Notes under the pieces: model-generated
What the model was told of the DNA's origin: nothing
Database searches by the model: none
Seen by the model: only the letters and a program-made list of their open reading frames with translations
In this document: piece by piece, positions 1 through 4,873 of the stretch
How positions within the stretch are numbered: the first letter of the stretch is position 1
How the letters are laid out: each line of letters starts with the position of its first letter
Assembly: GCF_934632265.1 (NCBI RefSeq)
Contig: NZ_CAKTYH010000051.1
Coordinates: 1 to 13,222, forward strand
Direction of reading: 5' to 3'
DNA length: 13,222 nucleotides
Source: an uncultured Senegalimassilia sp.
GTDB lineage: Bacteria > Actinomycetota > Coriobacteriia > Coriobacteriales > Eggerthellaceae
Position numbers and translations under genes: made by a program

Positions 1-47
1 AGGCGGGCTTCGGCGGCGGCGTGACGTTCGAAGAAGTCAAGGAATAA
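1..47 (+). CDS. dnaX: C-terminal end of DNA polymerase III gamma/tau subunit (partial)
   Basis: An open frame enters from the left edge and stops at TAA 45-47; it encodes the tail AGFGGGVTFEEVKE. The fragment is too short to identify alone. The call rests on the widely conserved dnaX-ybaB-recR gene order and on a short Gly-rich, acidic tail compatible with actinobacterial DnaX proteins. If correct, the product is the clamp-loader subunit of the replicative polymerase. The next gene starts 75 bp downstream. The identity is mainly context inference. Confidence 0.5.
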   Translation, partial: AGFGGGVTFEEVKE

Positions 48-54
48 CGCACAT

Positions 55-76
55 CCGGGCCTGCGCCCGGTACAAT
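55..76 (+). promoter_or_regulatory. GC hairpin and possible -10 before ybaB
   Basis: A 6-bp GC hairpin (55-60 with 65-70, loop CTGC) directly follows the dnaX stop. It is followed at once by TACAAT (71-76), one mismatch from the -10 consensus. No convincing -35 is seen about 17 bp upstream. This may give ybaB-recR its own promoter in addition to readthrough from dnaX. Weak evidence. Confidence 0.3.
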
Positions 77-122
77 GCAATGGTTTGAGACACGTACATT
101 CGCGATTAGAACAGGAAACGAT

Positions 123-467
123 ATGGGACGTAAAGGCGGATTCCCCGGCGGCGGCATGGGCAACATGGGCGCCATGATGAAGCAGGCTCAGAAGATGCAG
201 GTCGAGCTTGCCCGCGCGCAGGAGGAGATTAAGGACATGACCTTCGAGGCCTCCGCCGGCGGCGGCATGGTCAAGGCGGTCGCCCAGGGCGACAACAGCC
301 TGGTCAGCCTGACCATCGACCCCGAAGCGGTCGATCCCGAGGACGTGGAGATGCTGCAGGACATGATCACCGCGGCCGTCAACGAGGCGCTGCGCGGCGT
401 GGCCGATCTGGGCGCCCAGCGCATCAACGCCGCAACGGGCGGCATGAGCATCCCCGGCCTGATGTAG
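123..467 (+). CDS. ybaB: YbaB/EbfC family nucleoid-associated protein
   Basis: A 114-residue protein, the usual size for the family. Members are small DNA-binding dimers with a tweezer-like fold, found beside recR and thought to act in nucleoid organisation or recombination. Visible family features are a Gly/Met-rich N-terminus (residues 1-18), a long helix with MKQAQKMQ, the strand segment FEASAGGGMVKAVAQGD, a second strand with SLTIDPEAVDPED, and a C-terminal helix ending in the GGMSIPGLM tail. The start at ATG 123 is chosen because AGGAAACGAT precedes it closely and family proteins begin with MGRKGG-like sequence; an in-frame ATG at 75 would add 16 unrelated residues and has no ribosome-binding site. 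recR starts 12 bp after the stop, so the two are almost certainly co-transcribed. Confidence 0.95.
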   Translation: MGRKGGFPGGGMGNMGAMMKQAQKMQVELARAQEEIKDMTFEASAGGGMVKAVAQGDNSLVSLTIDPEAVDPEDVEMLQDMITAAVNEALRGVADLGAQRINAATGGMSIPGLM

Positions 468-479
468 GGAAGCGGTTCC

Positions 480-1076
480 GTGCAATCGGCTCCCGCAATC
501 CAAAAGCTGCTCGATGAGCTTGAGCGCCTTCCCGGCGTGGGCCCCAAATCGGCGCAGCGCATGGCGTATTGGATCTTGAACTCCGATCGCGCCACCGCGC
601 TGCGTTTGGCGCAGGCCATCGTGGAGGTGAAGGACACGGTGCATTTCTGCAGCCGTTGCTTCAACTACGCCGAGGACGACCTGTGCGAGATCTGCCGCTC
701 GACCAGCCGCAACCAGCAGCTGCTGTGCGTGGTCAGCGAGCCGCGCGACATCCCGCCCATCGAGCGCACCGCCGTGTTCCAGGGCGTGTACCACGTGCTG
801 GGAGGCGCCCTGTCGCCCATGGACGGCATCGGGCCTGACGATCTTCGCATCCCCCAGTTGATGCAGCGTCTGGGAAGCGAGGACATCCAGGAAGTGGTGC
901 TTGCCACCAACCCCAATGTGGAAGGGGAGACCACGGCCGCCTACCTGGCGCGCTTGATCAAGCCCCTGGGCATCAAGGTCACGCGTCTTGCTAGCGGCTT
1001 GCCCGTGGGCGGCGACCTGGAGTTTGCCGACGAGGTGACGCTCGGACGGGCGCTTGAGGCCAGGCGCGTGCTGTAG
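480..1076 (+). CDS. recR: Recombination mediator protein RecR
   Basis: 198 residues, typical RecR length. RecR acts with RecF and RecO to load RecA at gaps and stalled forks. Domains in order: N-terminal helix-hairpin-helix (about 8-30, with LPGVGPKSAQRMA), a four-cysteine zinc finger (Cys57, Cys60, Cys69, Cys72), a Toprim domain (about 80-175, with VVSEPRD and TNPNVEGE), and a C-terminal part with the RecR signature ASGLPVGGDLEFADEVTLGRA. The start is GTG 480, 12 nt after the ybaB stop, with a modest GGGAAG upstream; the translated start fits RecR alignments. It is the last gene of the dnaX-ybaB-recR cluster and is followed by a strong hairpin. All key residues expected for function are present. 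Confidence 0.97.
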   Translation: MQSAPAIQKLLDELERLPGVGPKSAQRMAYWILNSDRATALRLAQAIVEVKDTVHFCSRCFNYAEDDLCEICRSTSRNQQLLCVVSEPRDIPPIERTAVFQGVYHVLGGALSPMDGIGPDDLRIPQLMQRLGSEDIQEVVLATNPNVEGETTAAYLARLIKPLGIKVTRLASGLPVGGDLEFADEVTLGRALEARRVL

Positions 1077-1131
1077 CGCGGTCCTTGCCACGCGCGCGTT
1101 TTCCGCCGCACCAAAACCTACGGGAACGAAC

Positions 1132-1171
1132 CGGGCCCCGCAGCCGTTTGGCTGCGGGGCCCGCGTGTTTC
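1132..1171 (+). terminator. Terminator-like hairpin after recR
   Basis: A perfect 14-bp, very GC-rich stem (1132-1145 with 1150-1163) with a GTTT loop, 56 bp after the recR stop. The following CGTGTTTCGCC has only a short T run, as is common in GC-rich actinobacteria. It likely ends the dnaX-ybaB-recR transcript. Confidence 0.75.
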
Positions 1172-1195
1172 GCCAGATGGCTGCGCTTAGGCATA

Positions 1196-1235
1196 GAAAA
1201 AGGGATTCCGCCCCCTCCAAAAAACGGAATCCCTT
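1196..1235 (-). terminator. Intrinsic terminator, mainly minus strand
   Basis: An 11-bp perfect stem (1200-1210 with 1225-1235). Read on the minus strand, the stem CGGAATCCC runs into TTTTTC, a five-T tract. On the plus strand the stem is followed by CTCTTCCTTTT, so it may also act as a second stop for recR transcripts. Confidence 0.65.
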
Positions 1236-1273
1236 CTCTTCCTTTTAACGAAGCCGAAGCTATCGAAAAAAGC
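1196..1273 (-). ncRNA. Candidate small RNA, about 78 nt, minus strand
   Basis: A minus-strand promoter (TTGATC-N17-TATAAT) predicts a start near 1273, and an intrinsic terminator ends near 1196, leaving a transcript of about 78 nt. It has no ATG. The predicted fold is a 5' hairpin with a C(UUCG)G tetraloop (CGA, one bulged U, AGC, loop, GCUUCG), a single-stranded purine-rich linker containing AAAAGGAAGAGAA, then an 11-bp terminator stem whose 14-nt loop carries GGAGGGGG, then five U. This is the usual layout of a bacterial sRNA. No protein gene follows on the minus strand; the nearest sequence is the 3' side of recR. The family is not recognised and expression is unproven. Confidence 0.5.
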
Positions 1274-1279
1274 AAGTTC

Positions 1280-1308
1280 ATTATACCAATCTCTTCACGG
1301 AAGATCAA
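1280..1308 (-). promoter_or_regulatory. Near-consensus minus-strand promoter
   Basis: Read on the minus strand: -35 TTGATC (1308-1303), exactly 17-bp spacer, -10 TATAAT (1285-1280, perfect consensus). This is the best sigma-70-type match seen in the window. It fires away from mobBA toward recR, and only the candidate sRNA lies between it and a terminator. Confidence 0.65.
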
Positions 1309-1322
1309 TAAATTCTATCAAT
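1294..1322 (+). promoter_or_regulatory. Possible plus-strand promoter for the mobBA leader
   Basis: TTCACG (1294-1299), 17-bp spacer, TATCAA (1317-1322); each hexamer matches four of six consensus positions. It overlaps the minus-strand promoter face to face. If used, the transcript would start near 1329 and carry a leader of about 155 nt including the paired elements at 1393-1478. Moderate to weak evidence. Confidence 0.3.
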
Positions 1323-1392
1323 CATAAGCACTTCCTTAGATGGGGCGCATGGAGCGCTTGATTCGCAACCTCATCCGAACACTTCGCTTTTG

Positions 1393-1478
1393 TTCTCGAA
1401 CTCAGCCGTACACGTCCGGATAAGTTCGAGAATTCCTTTCCGGAGGCGAGGGCCGAAGGCCCTCCCGAGAGAAAGGAA
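1393..1478 (+). promoter_or_regulatory. Structured leader candidate upstream of mobBA
   Basis: Two abutting helices. The first is a perfect 10-bp inverted repeat, TTCTCGAACT (1393-1402) and AGTTCGAGAA (1423-1432), around 20 nt. The second starts at the next base: TTCCTTTC (1433-1440) pairs with GAAAGGAA (1471-1478), enclosing an inner 7-bp stem (1448-1454 with 1458-1464) with a GAA loop. The 3' strand of the second helix contains the ribosome-binding site of the small ORF at 1484, so folding could hide it. The Moco RNA motif (Rfam RF01055) is an established class found before molybdenum-cofactor genes, but I cannot match this to its consensus by eye. As DNA, the 10-bp repeat could instead be a protein operator. 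Confidence 0.45.
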
Positions 1479-1483
1479 AGATC

Positions 1484-1546
1484 ATGAGGAAAAACGCGCC
1501 GGAGGGGCCGTGCTATACTTTCTCGCACGAAAGGATATGCGCATGA
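1484..1546 (+). CDS. Possible 20-residue leader peptide coupled to mobBA
   Basis: ATG 1484 follows a strong ribosome-binding site (GAAAGGAAAG, 3 nt away) and encodes MRKNAPEGPCYTFSHERICA. Its TGA (1544-1546) overlaps the ATG of mobBA at 1543 as ATGA, the classic arrangement for translational coupling. Its ribosome-binding site is the 3' strand of the predicted helix at 1433-1478. The peptide has two cysteines but no recognised family. A chance ORF remains quite possible because it is so short. Confidence 0.35.
   Translation: MRKNAPEGPCYTFSHERICA
1511..1519 (+). promoter_or_regulatory. Extended -10 candidate before mobBA
   Basis: TGC-TATACT fits the extended -10 pattern (TGn-TATAAT with one mismatch). 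No -35 is evident 17 bp upstream. A start near 1526 would leave a 5' UTR of about 17 nt containing AAAGG before ATG 1543. This competes with the idea of an upstream promoter with a structured leader, though both could operate. Confidence 0.4.
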
Positions 1547-2886
1547 TCAAGTTCCCCAGCCCCGCGGTCTCCATCGTCGGGCGACATAATTCAGGCAAGA
1601 CAACCCTTATCGAGAAGCTCATCGCCGAGCTGGTCGGCCGCGGTTTGGACGTGGGCAGCGTCAAGCACCACAGCCATGTCGGGTTCGATATCGACATCCC
1701 TGGGAAGGACTCGTGGCGGCATCGCCACGCCGGCGCCAGCGAAACGGTTATCGCGGCCCCGGGCCAGATGGCGCGTATCCAAACCACCGATGGGGAAGCG
1801 GAGTGCGCTGACATCGTGGCGAGCATGCCCGGCCACGATGTGGTGATCGTCGAGGGCTATCGCAAAAGCGGCCTGCCCACCATCGAGATCATGCGCGCCG
1901 GCAACAAAGCCGATGCTCGAACCGCCGAGGTGTTCGCCGAGGGCGCTCGCAAGGGCTGGGCGCTGGGAACGGATTTCACCCAGTTCGGGCGCGGAGCCAT
2001 GCCCCATGCGGCAGACGTCCGTCCCGACGACCATCCCGTGGCGCAGCCTTTAGACCAATCCGAGGAGGATCGTCTCGCGCGCAGCTATCCCGATCACGCC
2101 GACATCTCCAACAAGATGCCCACGGCGGCAACCGTTGCGGTGGTCACCGACATCCCGCTGGCGGCAGAGGCCGCCGGCATATACGGCATCCCGGCGTTCG
2201 ATATTAACGATGTGGCGGCGCTGGCAGATTTTCTGCAGGTGCGTTTCGCCCGTCCGCGCGTGTCGATGGTCATCCAGGCAGGCGGGGAAAGCCGCCGCAT
2301 GGGCCGCAGCAAGGCTACGGTCCCGTTCTGCGGCAGGCCGCTCATCTGCCGTCTTGTCGAGCGGCTCTCGCCGGTGGCCGACGAGCTCATCATCACCACC
2401 AACGAGCCGCAGGAGCTTGCGTTTCTGCAGGAGCAGTATCCCGAGCTGGGAATCCGCCTTGAAGCCGACGCCATCAATGAGCGCGGGGCGTTGCCGGGCC
2501 TGTATACCGCCTTGCGATCGGCCCGCAACCCGTACGTTGCCGTGGTCGCCTGCGACATGGTGCTCGCGTCGCCATCGCTCGTGGTCGCCGAGGCGCTTGA
2601 GATGACCAGGACCGGAGCCGATGTGGTGGTGCCCGTCAACAAGCACGGCTTCGAGCCGTTCCACGCCATCTACCGCCGCTCGGGCTGCCTGCCCGCGGTG
2701 CGCGAGGCGCTCAATCAGGGGGAGAAGCGCGCCCAGGTGTTCTTCAACCAGGTCGACGTGTGCGAGTTCCCGCAAAAGAAGGTGCTGGCGGCCGAGCCCA
2801 TGGGTGGGTGCTTCATGAACGCGAACACACCCGACGAGCTGGCGGCACTCGAGCGCATCGTGCAGGAGCGCATCGAGTGCGAGTAG
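1543..2886 (+). CDS. mobBA: Fused MobB-MobA: molybdopterin-guanine dinucleotide biosynthesis
   Basis: 447 residues. Residues 1-235 resemble MobB, a P-loop GTP-binding adapter: Walker A GRHNSGKTT (13-21), SVKHHSH (39-45), VIVEGYRKSGLP (101-112), and the end VAVVTDIPL ... FDINDVAALADF (198-230). Residues 238-447 are MobA, which transfers GMP to molybdopterin to make MGD for DMSO-reductase-family enzymes: AGGESRRMGRSK (246-257), VACDM (335-339), and the PMGGCFMNANTPDEL end. About 75 residues (121-195) lie between the MobB EIMR and VAVVTD segments, where E. coli MobB has roughly 20; this insert is polar and Asp/His-rich. ATG 1543 has AAAGG 8 nt upstream; ATG 1537 adds two residues and is nearly as good. 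A frame extension back to 1390 has no family similarity. The Fe-S gene follows in the same direction. Confidence 0.9.
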   Translation: MIKFPSPAVSIVGRHNSGKTTLIEKLIAELVGRGLDVGSVKHHSHVGFDIDIPGKDSWRHRHAGASETVIAAPGQMARIQTTDGEAECADIVASMPGHDVVIVEGYRKSGLPTIEIMRAGNKADARTAEVFAEGARKGWALGTDFTQFGRGAMPHAADVRPDDHPVAQPLDQSEEDRLARSYPDHADISNKMPTAATVAVVTDIPLAAEAAGIYGIPAFDINDVAALADFLQVRFARPRVSMVIQAGGESRRMGRSKATVPFCGRPLICRLVERLSPVADELIITTNEPQELAFLQEQYPELGIRLEADAINERGALPGLYTALRSARNPYVAVVACDMVLASPSLVVAEALEMTRTGADVVVPVNKHGFEPFHAIYRRSGCLPAVREALNQGEKRAQVFFNQVDVCEFPQKKVLAAEPMGGCFMNANTPDELAALERIVQERIECE

Positions 2887-3019
2887 CGCCATGTGAAGCG
2901 CTTGCGGCCGGCCTGCGACGGTTTCGCGCGGCTTTTGGCGCGTGCCTGTTGCAAACTGCGGTCGTGCGCTAAGCTTCGCCGCGGCATATGCGTGCGGAAG
3001 TTTTACGAGGGGGAGACGA

Positions 3020-4192
3020 ATGCCGAACATCGCAGACATCATAGAAGTTGCCGAGGAGCTTGAGGATAAGGCGGTCGTGGCGGTCTCGACGCGCTGCGTG
3101 GCCGTGCGCAACCGCAATGCCTCGTGTCGCAAGTGCATCGATGCCTGCCCGGCCGACGCCATCAGCGTGCACAACAACGTGCTCAGCGTCGACCATAAGG
3201 TCTGCGTGGCGTGCGGCGCTTGCACGGCGGTGTGCCCGACCGAGGCGCTGATCCCCGTGCGCCCCGCCGACGAGGCGCTCGAGCAGGCTGCCGCCGAGGC
3301 CATGGCCGCCTTGGACGGCCGCGCGGTCGTCGCATGCGCCCGCATCGCCTCGAAGGGCCTGGCCGACCCGCACAAGTTCGCCGAGGTGCCCTGTTTGGCG
3401 CGCGTCGACGAAAGCTTGCTGCTCGGCTTGGCGGCGGTCGGCGCCAAGGACATCGTGTTGGTGGACGGGTGCTGCAAAACGTGCAAGTTCAGGGCAACCT
3501 CGCCCGGCGTGGACGAAACCATCGCTTCCGCAAACGATCTGATGCAGGCGCAGGGGGCGCCGGCGATGGTCTCCCGTGCATCGGAGTTCCCCGAAGGGCT
3601 TGCGCTCAAGAACGCCAACAGCCTGCTCGGCGAGGCGCGCCGCGGCTTTTTCACCAGCGCAACCTCGTGGACGGCCAGCGCGGCGGGCAAGACCGCCGAG
3701 ATGGTCATCCGCAAAAACCTCGGCATGAAGGCCAAGGACGCCACGATGCGCGAGCAGCTGGGGGCGGGCGCCTCGGGCACGCTGCCCCAGTTCCAGGAGC
3801 GCCGACGCAGCCAGGTGCTCGATGCCATGGACCGCTTGGGCGAACCTGTGGTCGAGCAGGTCGAGACGCGTCTGTTCGGCAGGGTGGAGATCGATGCCTC
3901 CGTATGCAATTCGTGCGGCATGTGCGCGGTGTTCTGCCCCACGGGCGCGCTCAGCAAAAGCTCCATCAAGCCAAGCCCCAACGCCGACGGCACGCCCGAC
4001 GGCGGCAGCTTCCTCGAGTTCTCCTGCGCCGAGTGCGCGCAGTGCGGCCTGTGCGTGGATGCGTGCATGAAGAAGTGCATCACGGTAAGCCCGGAGGTGT
4101 CCACGGCTGAGCTGTTCGACTTCGAGCCGCGTTTCATCTATCTGCCGAAACCCCAGGCCAGACCGGGAATCCTGTCGAGTTTCAAGCGATAG
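3020..4192 (+). CDS. Multi-cluster 4Fe-4S ferredoxin-domain protein
   Basis: 390 residues with no signal peptide or membrane segment, so probably cytoplasmic. Residues 26-72 form a ferredoxin-like domain: a complete CxxCxxCxxxCP motif (C62, C65, C68, C72) and an incomplete one (C36, C39, C43, with Asn33 where the first Cys is expected and Cys26 as possible replacement). Residues 100-160 resemble the hydrogenase iron-sulfur subunit (MvhD/FlpD-like) fold: RAVVACARI, EVPCLARVDESLLLGL, VLVDGCCKTCKF (C106, C125, C151, C152, C155). The C-terminal part has a second ferredoxin domain (C296, C299, C302, C306P; C336, C339, C342, C345, C349). It likely moves electrons to or from a redox enzyme. Following mobBA hints at a link to molybdoenzymes, but no oxidoreductase is in the window. 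The ribosome-binding site is GAGGGGGAGA before ATG 3020. The precise role is unknown. Confidence 0.8.
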   Translation: MPNIADIIEVAEELEDKAVVAVSTRCVAVRNRNASCRKCIDACPADAISVHNNVLSVDHKVCVACGACTAVCPTEALIPVRPADEALEQAAAEAMAALDGRAVVACARIASKGLADPHKFAEVPCLARVDESLLLGLAAVGAKDIVLVDGCCKTCKFRATSPGVDETIASANDLMQAQGAPAMVSRASEFPEGLALKNANSLLGEARRGFFTSATSWTASAAGKTAEMVIRKNLGMKAKDATMREQLGAGASGTLPQFQERRRSQVLDAMDRLGEPVVEQVETRLFGRVEIDASVCNSCGMCAVFCPTGALSKSSIKPSPNADGTPDGGSFLEFSCAECAQCGLCVDACMKKCITVSPEVSTAELFDFEPRFIYLPKPQARPGILSSFKR

Positions 4193-4200
4193 GCGCATCC

Positions 4201-4233
4201 TCTGCGACAAATTTCGAAAAAAGTCGTCGCAGA
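4201..4233. repeat. Inverted repeat between the Fe-S gene and tRNA promoter
   Basis: TCTGCGAC (4201-4208) and GTCGCAGA (4226-4233) form a perfect 8-bp stem around an A-rich loop, 9 bp after the Fe-S gene stop. There is no T tract on the plus strand. It may be a weak terminator, or a binding site just upstream of the tRNA promoter. Confidence 0.35.
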
Positions 4234-4246
4234 TGCCGGATGGTTA

Positions 4247-4255
4247 TGCTAATAT
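4247..4255 (+). promoter_or_regulatory. Extended -10 promoter for tRNA-Pro
   Basis: TGC-TAATAT, an extended -10 lying about 25 bp before the mature tRNA 5' end. The region 17 bp further upstream (TCGCAG) is a poor -35, consistent with reliance on the extended element. Confidence 0.5.
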
Positions 4256-4279
4256 ATTCCCCGCTGCGAAAGCGGCAAT

Positions 4280-4356
4280 CGGGATGTGGCTCAGCTTGGT
4301 AGAGCGCTGCGTTCGGGACGCAGAGGCCGCAGGTTCAAATCCTGTCATCCCGACCA
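4280..4356 (+). tRNA. tRNA-Pro (anticodon CGG)
   Basis: A 77-nt cloverleaf with encoded CCA. The acceptor stem CGGGATG (4280-4286) pairs with CATCCCG (4346-4352), followed by discriminator A and CCA (4354-4356). The D-loop has the GGTAGAG pattern; the anticodon stem CTGCG/CGCAG encloses loop TTCGGGA with anticodon CGG (4314-4316), reading CCG proline codons. The T-arm has GGTTCAAATCC. A C1-G72 pair is characteristic of proline tRNAs. It stands alone with its own promoter and terminator. Confidence 0.97.
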
Positions 4357-4366
4357 TTGCATGGTC

Positions 4367-4395
4367 AAGGCTCGGTGTTCGCACCGGGCCTTTTT
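4367..4395 (+). terminator. Intrinsic terminator after tRNA-Pro
   Basis: AGGCTCGGTG (4368-4377) pairs with CACCGGGCCT (4382-4391), with one G-T wobble and a TTCG tetraloop, then TTTTT. It starts 11 bp after the tRNA CCA. One of the clearest rho-independent terminators in the window. Confidence 0.9.
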
Positions 4396-4475
4396 CGTGC
4401 AGCCGTGCATATCCGTTGGGGTGCCGCGCAAGCGCGTGTGCTTTTCATCGAAGGTGCGTCGGCAAGCTGCGGTTA

Positions 4476-4484
4476 TGTTAAAGT
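4476..4484 (+). promoter_or_regulatory. Possible extended -10 for tatA
   Basis: TGT-TAAAGT resembles an extended -10, about 60 bp before the tatA start. A 7-bp hairpin (4503-4509 with 4515-4521) lies in the predicted 5' UTR just before the TTGGAGGAC ribosome-binding site. No clear -35. Confidence 0.35.
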
Positions 4485-4542
4485 ACGCGGCGTTGCATAT
4501 CACAGCCCGATGCCCGGGCTGGGACGAGTACTTGGAGGACAC

Positions 4543-4785
4543 ATGAAATTTCTGGGAATGGGCGTGCCTGAGCTTCTAATCATCCTCGTGGTGATTCTGC
4601 TTATCTTCGGCCCGAAGAATCTGCCAAAACTCGGTAGCGCCCTGGGCAAGACCGTGAAGAACCTGCGCGAGGGCATGGGCGATTCCAAGAAGGCCGAGGA
4701 AGAGGCCGACGAGGTCGAGGTCGAGGACGACGACGAGGACGCCGCCAAGAAGAAGACCACCGCTGCCCGCAAGAAGAGCGAGTAG
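4543..4785 (+). CDS. tatA: Twin-arginine translocase subunit TatA
   Basis: 80 residues, normal for TatA/E. TatA forms the size-adjustable pore through which the Tat system exports folded proteins, often cofactor-containing ones. The N-terminus carries GVPELLIILVVILLIFGP: one membrane helix (about 9-23), the FGP hinge, then an amphipathic helix (PKLGSALGKTVKNLREGM, 28-45). The C-terminal tail is strongly charged, with an acidic block (52-67, EEEADEVEVEDDDED) followed by a Lys/Arg-rich end. ATG 4543 has GGAGGAC 2 nt upstream; the frame extends back into the tRNA terminator, which cannot be coding. No tatB or tatC lies beside it, so the other components must be elsewhere, common in actinobacteria. 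Molybdoenzymes, served by mobBA nearby, are frequent Tat substrates (established for the families; the link here is inference). Confidence 0.93.
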   Translation: MKFLGMGVPELLIILVVILLIFGPKNLPKLGSALGKTVKNLREGMGDSKKAEEEADEVEVEDDDEDAAKKKTTAARKKSE

Positions 4786-4809
4786 ATCGCAGCTTCACAA
4801 GGTTGGTAC

Positions 4810-4853
4810 GCGGTATGCGCAACGGGCTGCGGTCCGGCGCATACCGCTTTTTT
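4810..4853 (+). terminator. Strong terminator between tatA and greA
   Basis: A perfect 11-bp stem, GCGGTATGCGC (4810-4820) with GCGCATACCGC (4837-4847), a 16-nt loop that can form an inner CGG/CCG pairing, and a TTTTTT tract (4848-4853). It ends 20 bp before the greA start codon, so it either ends tatA transcripts or controls greA expression by attenuation. Confidence 0.88.
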
Positions 4854-4873
4854 CGTATAGATAGGTGAACGAC

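Larger units (their letters stand above)
1077..1483. other. 407-bp gene-free regulatory region with AT-rich island
   Basis: No convincing larger gene lies here. In order it holds the recR terminator (1132-1163), a hairpin reading as a terminator mainly on the minus strand (1200-1235), an AT-rich island (about 1236-1330) unlike its GC-rich neighbours, opposed promoter candidates within 1280-1322, and two abutting inverted repeats (1393-1478) ahead of the 20-codon ORF at 1484. Each is described separately. Confidence 0.7.

Noticed and set aside
2050..4210. Long minus-strand frames opposite mobBA and the Fe-S gene
   Set aside because: They are shadows of genes with clear family motifs on the plus strand; no ribosome-binding sites or domains were seen.
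4865..4873. GTG 4865 as an alternative greA start
   Set aside because: No ribosome-binding site precedes it, and it overlaps the AGGTGA that serves ATG 4874.
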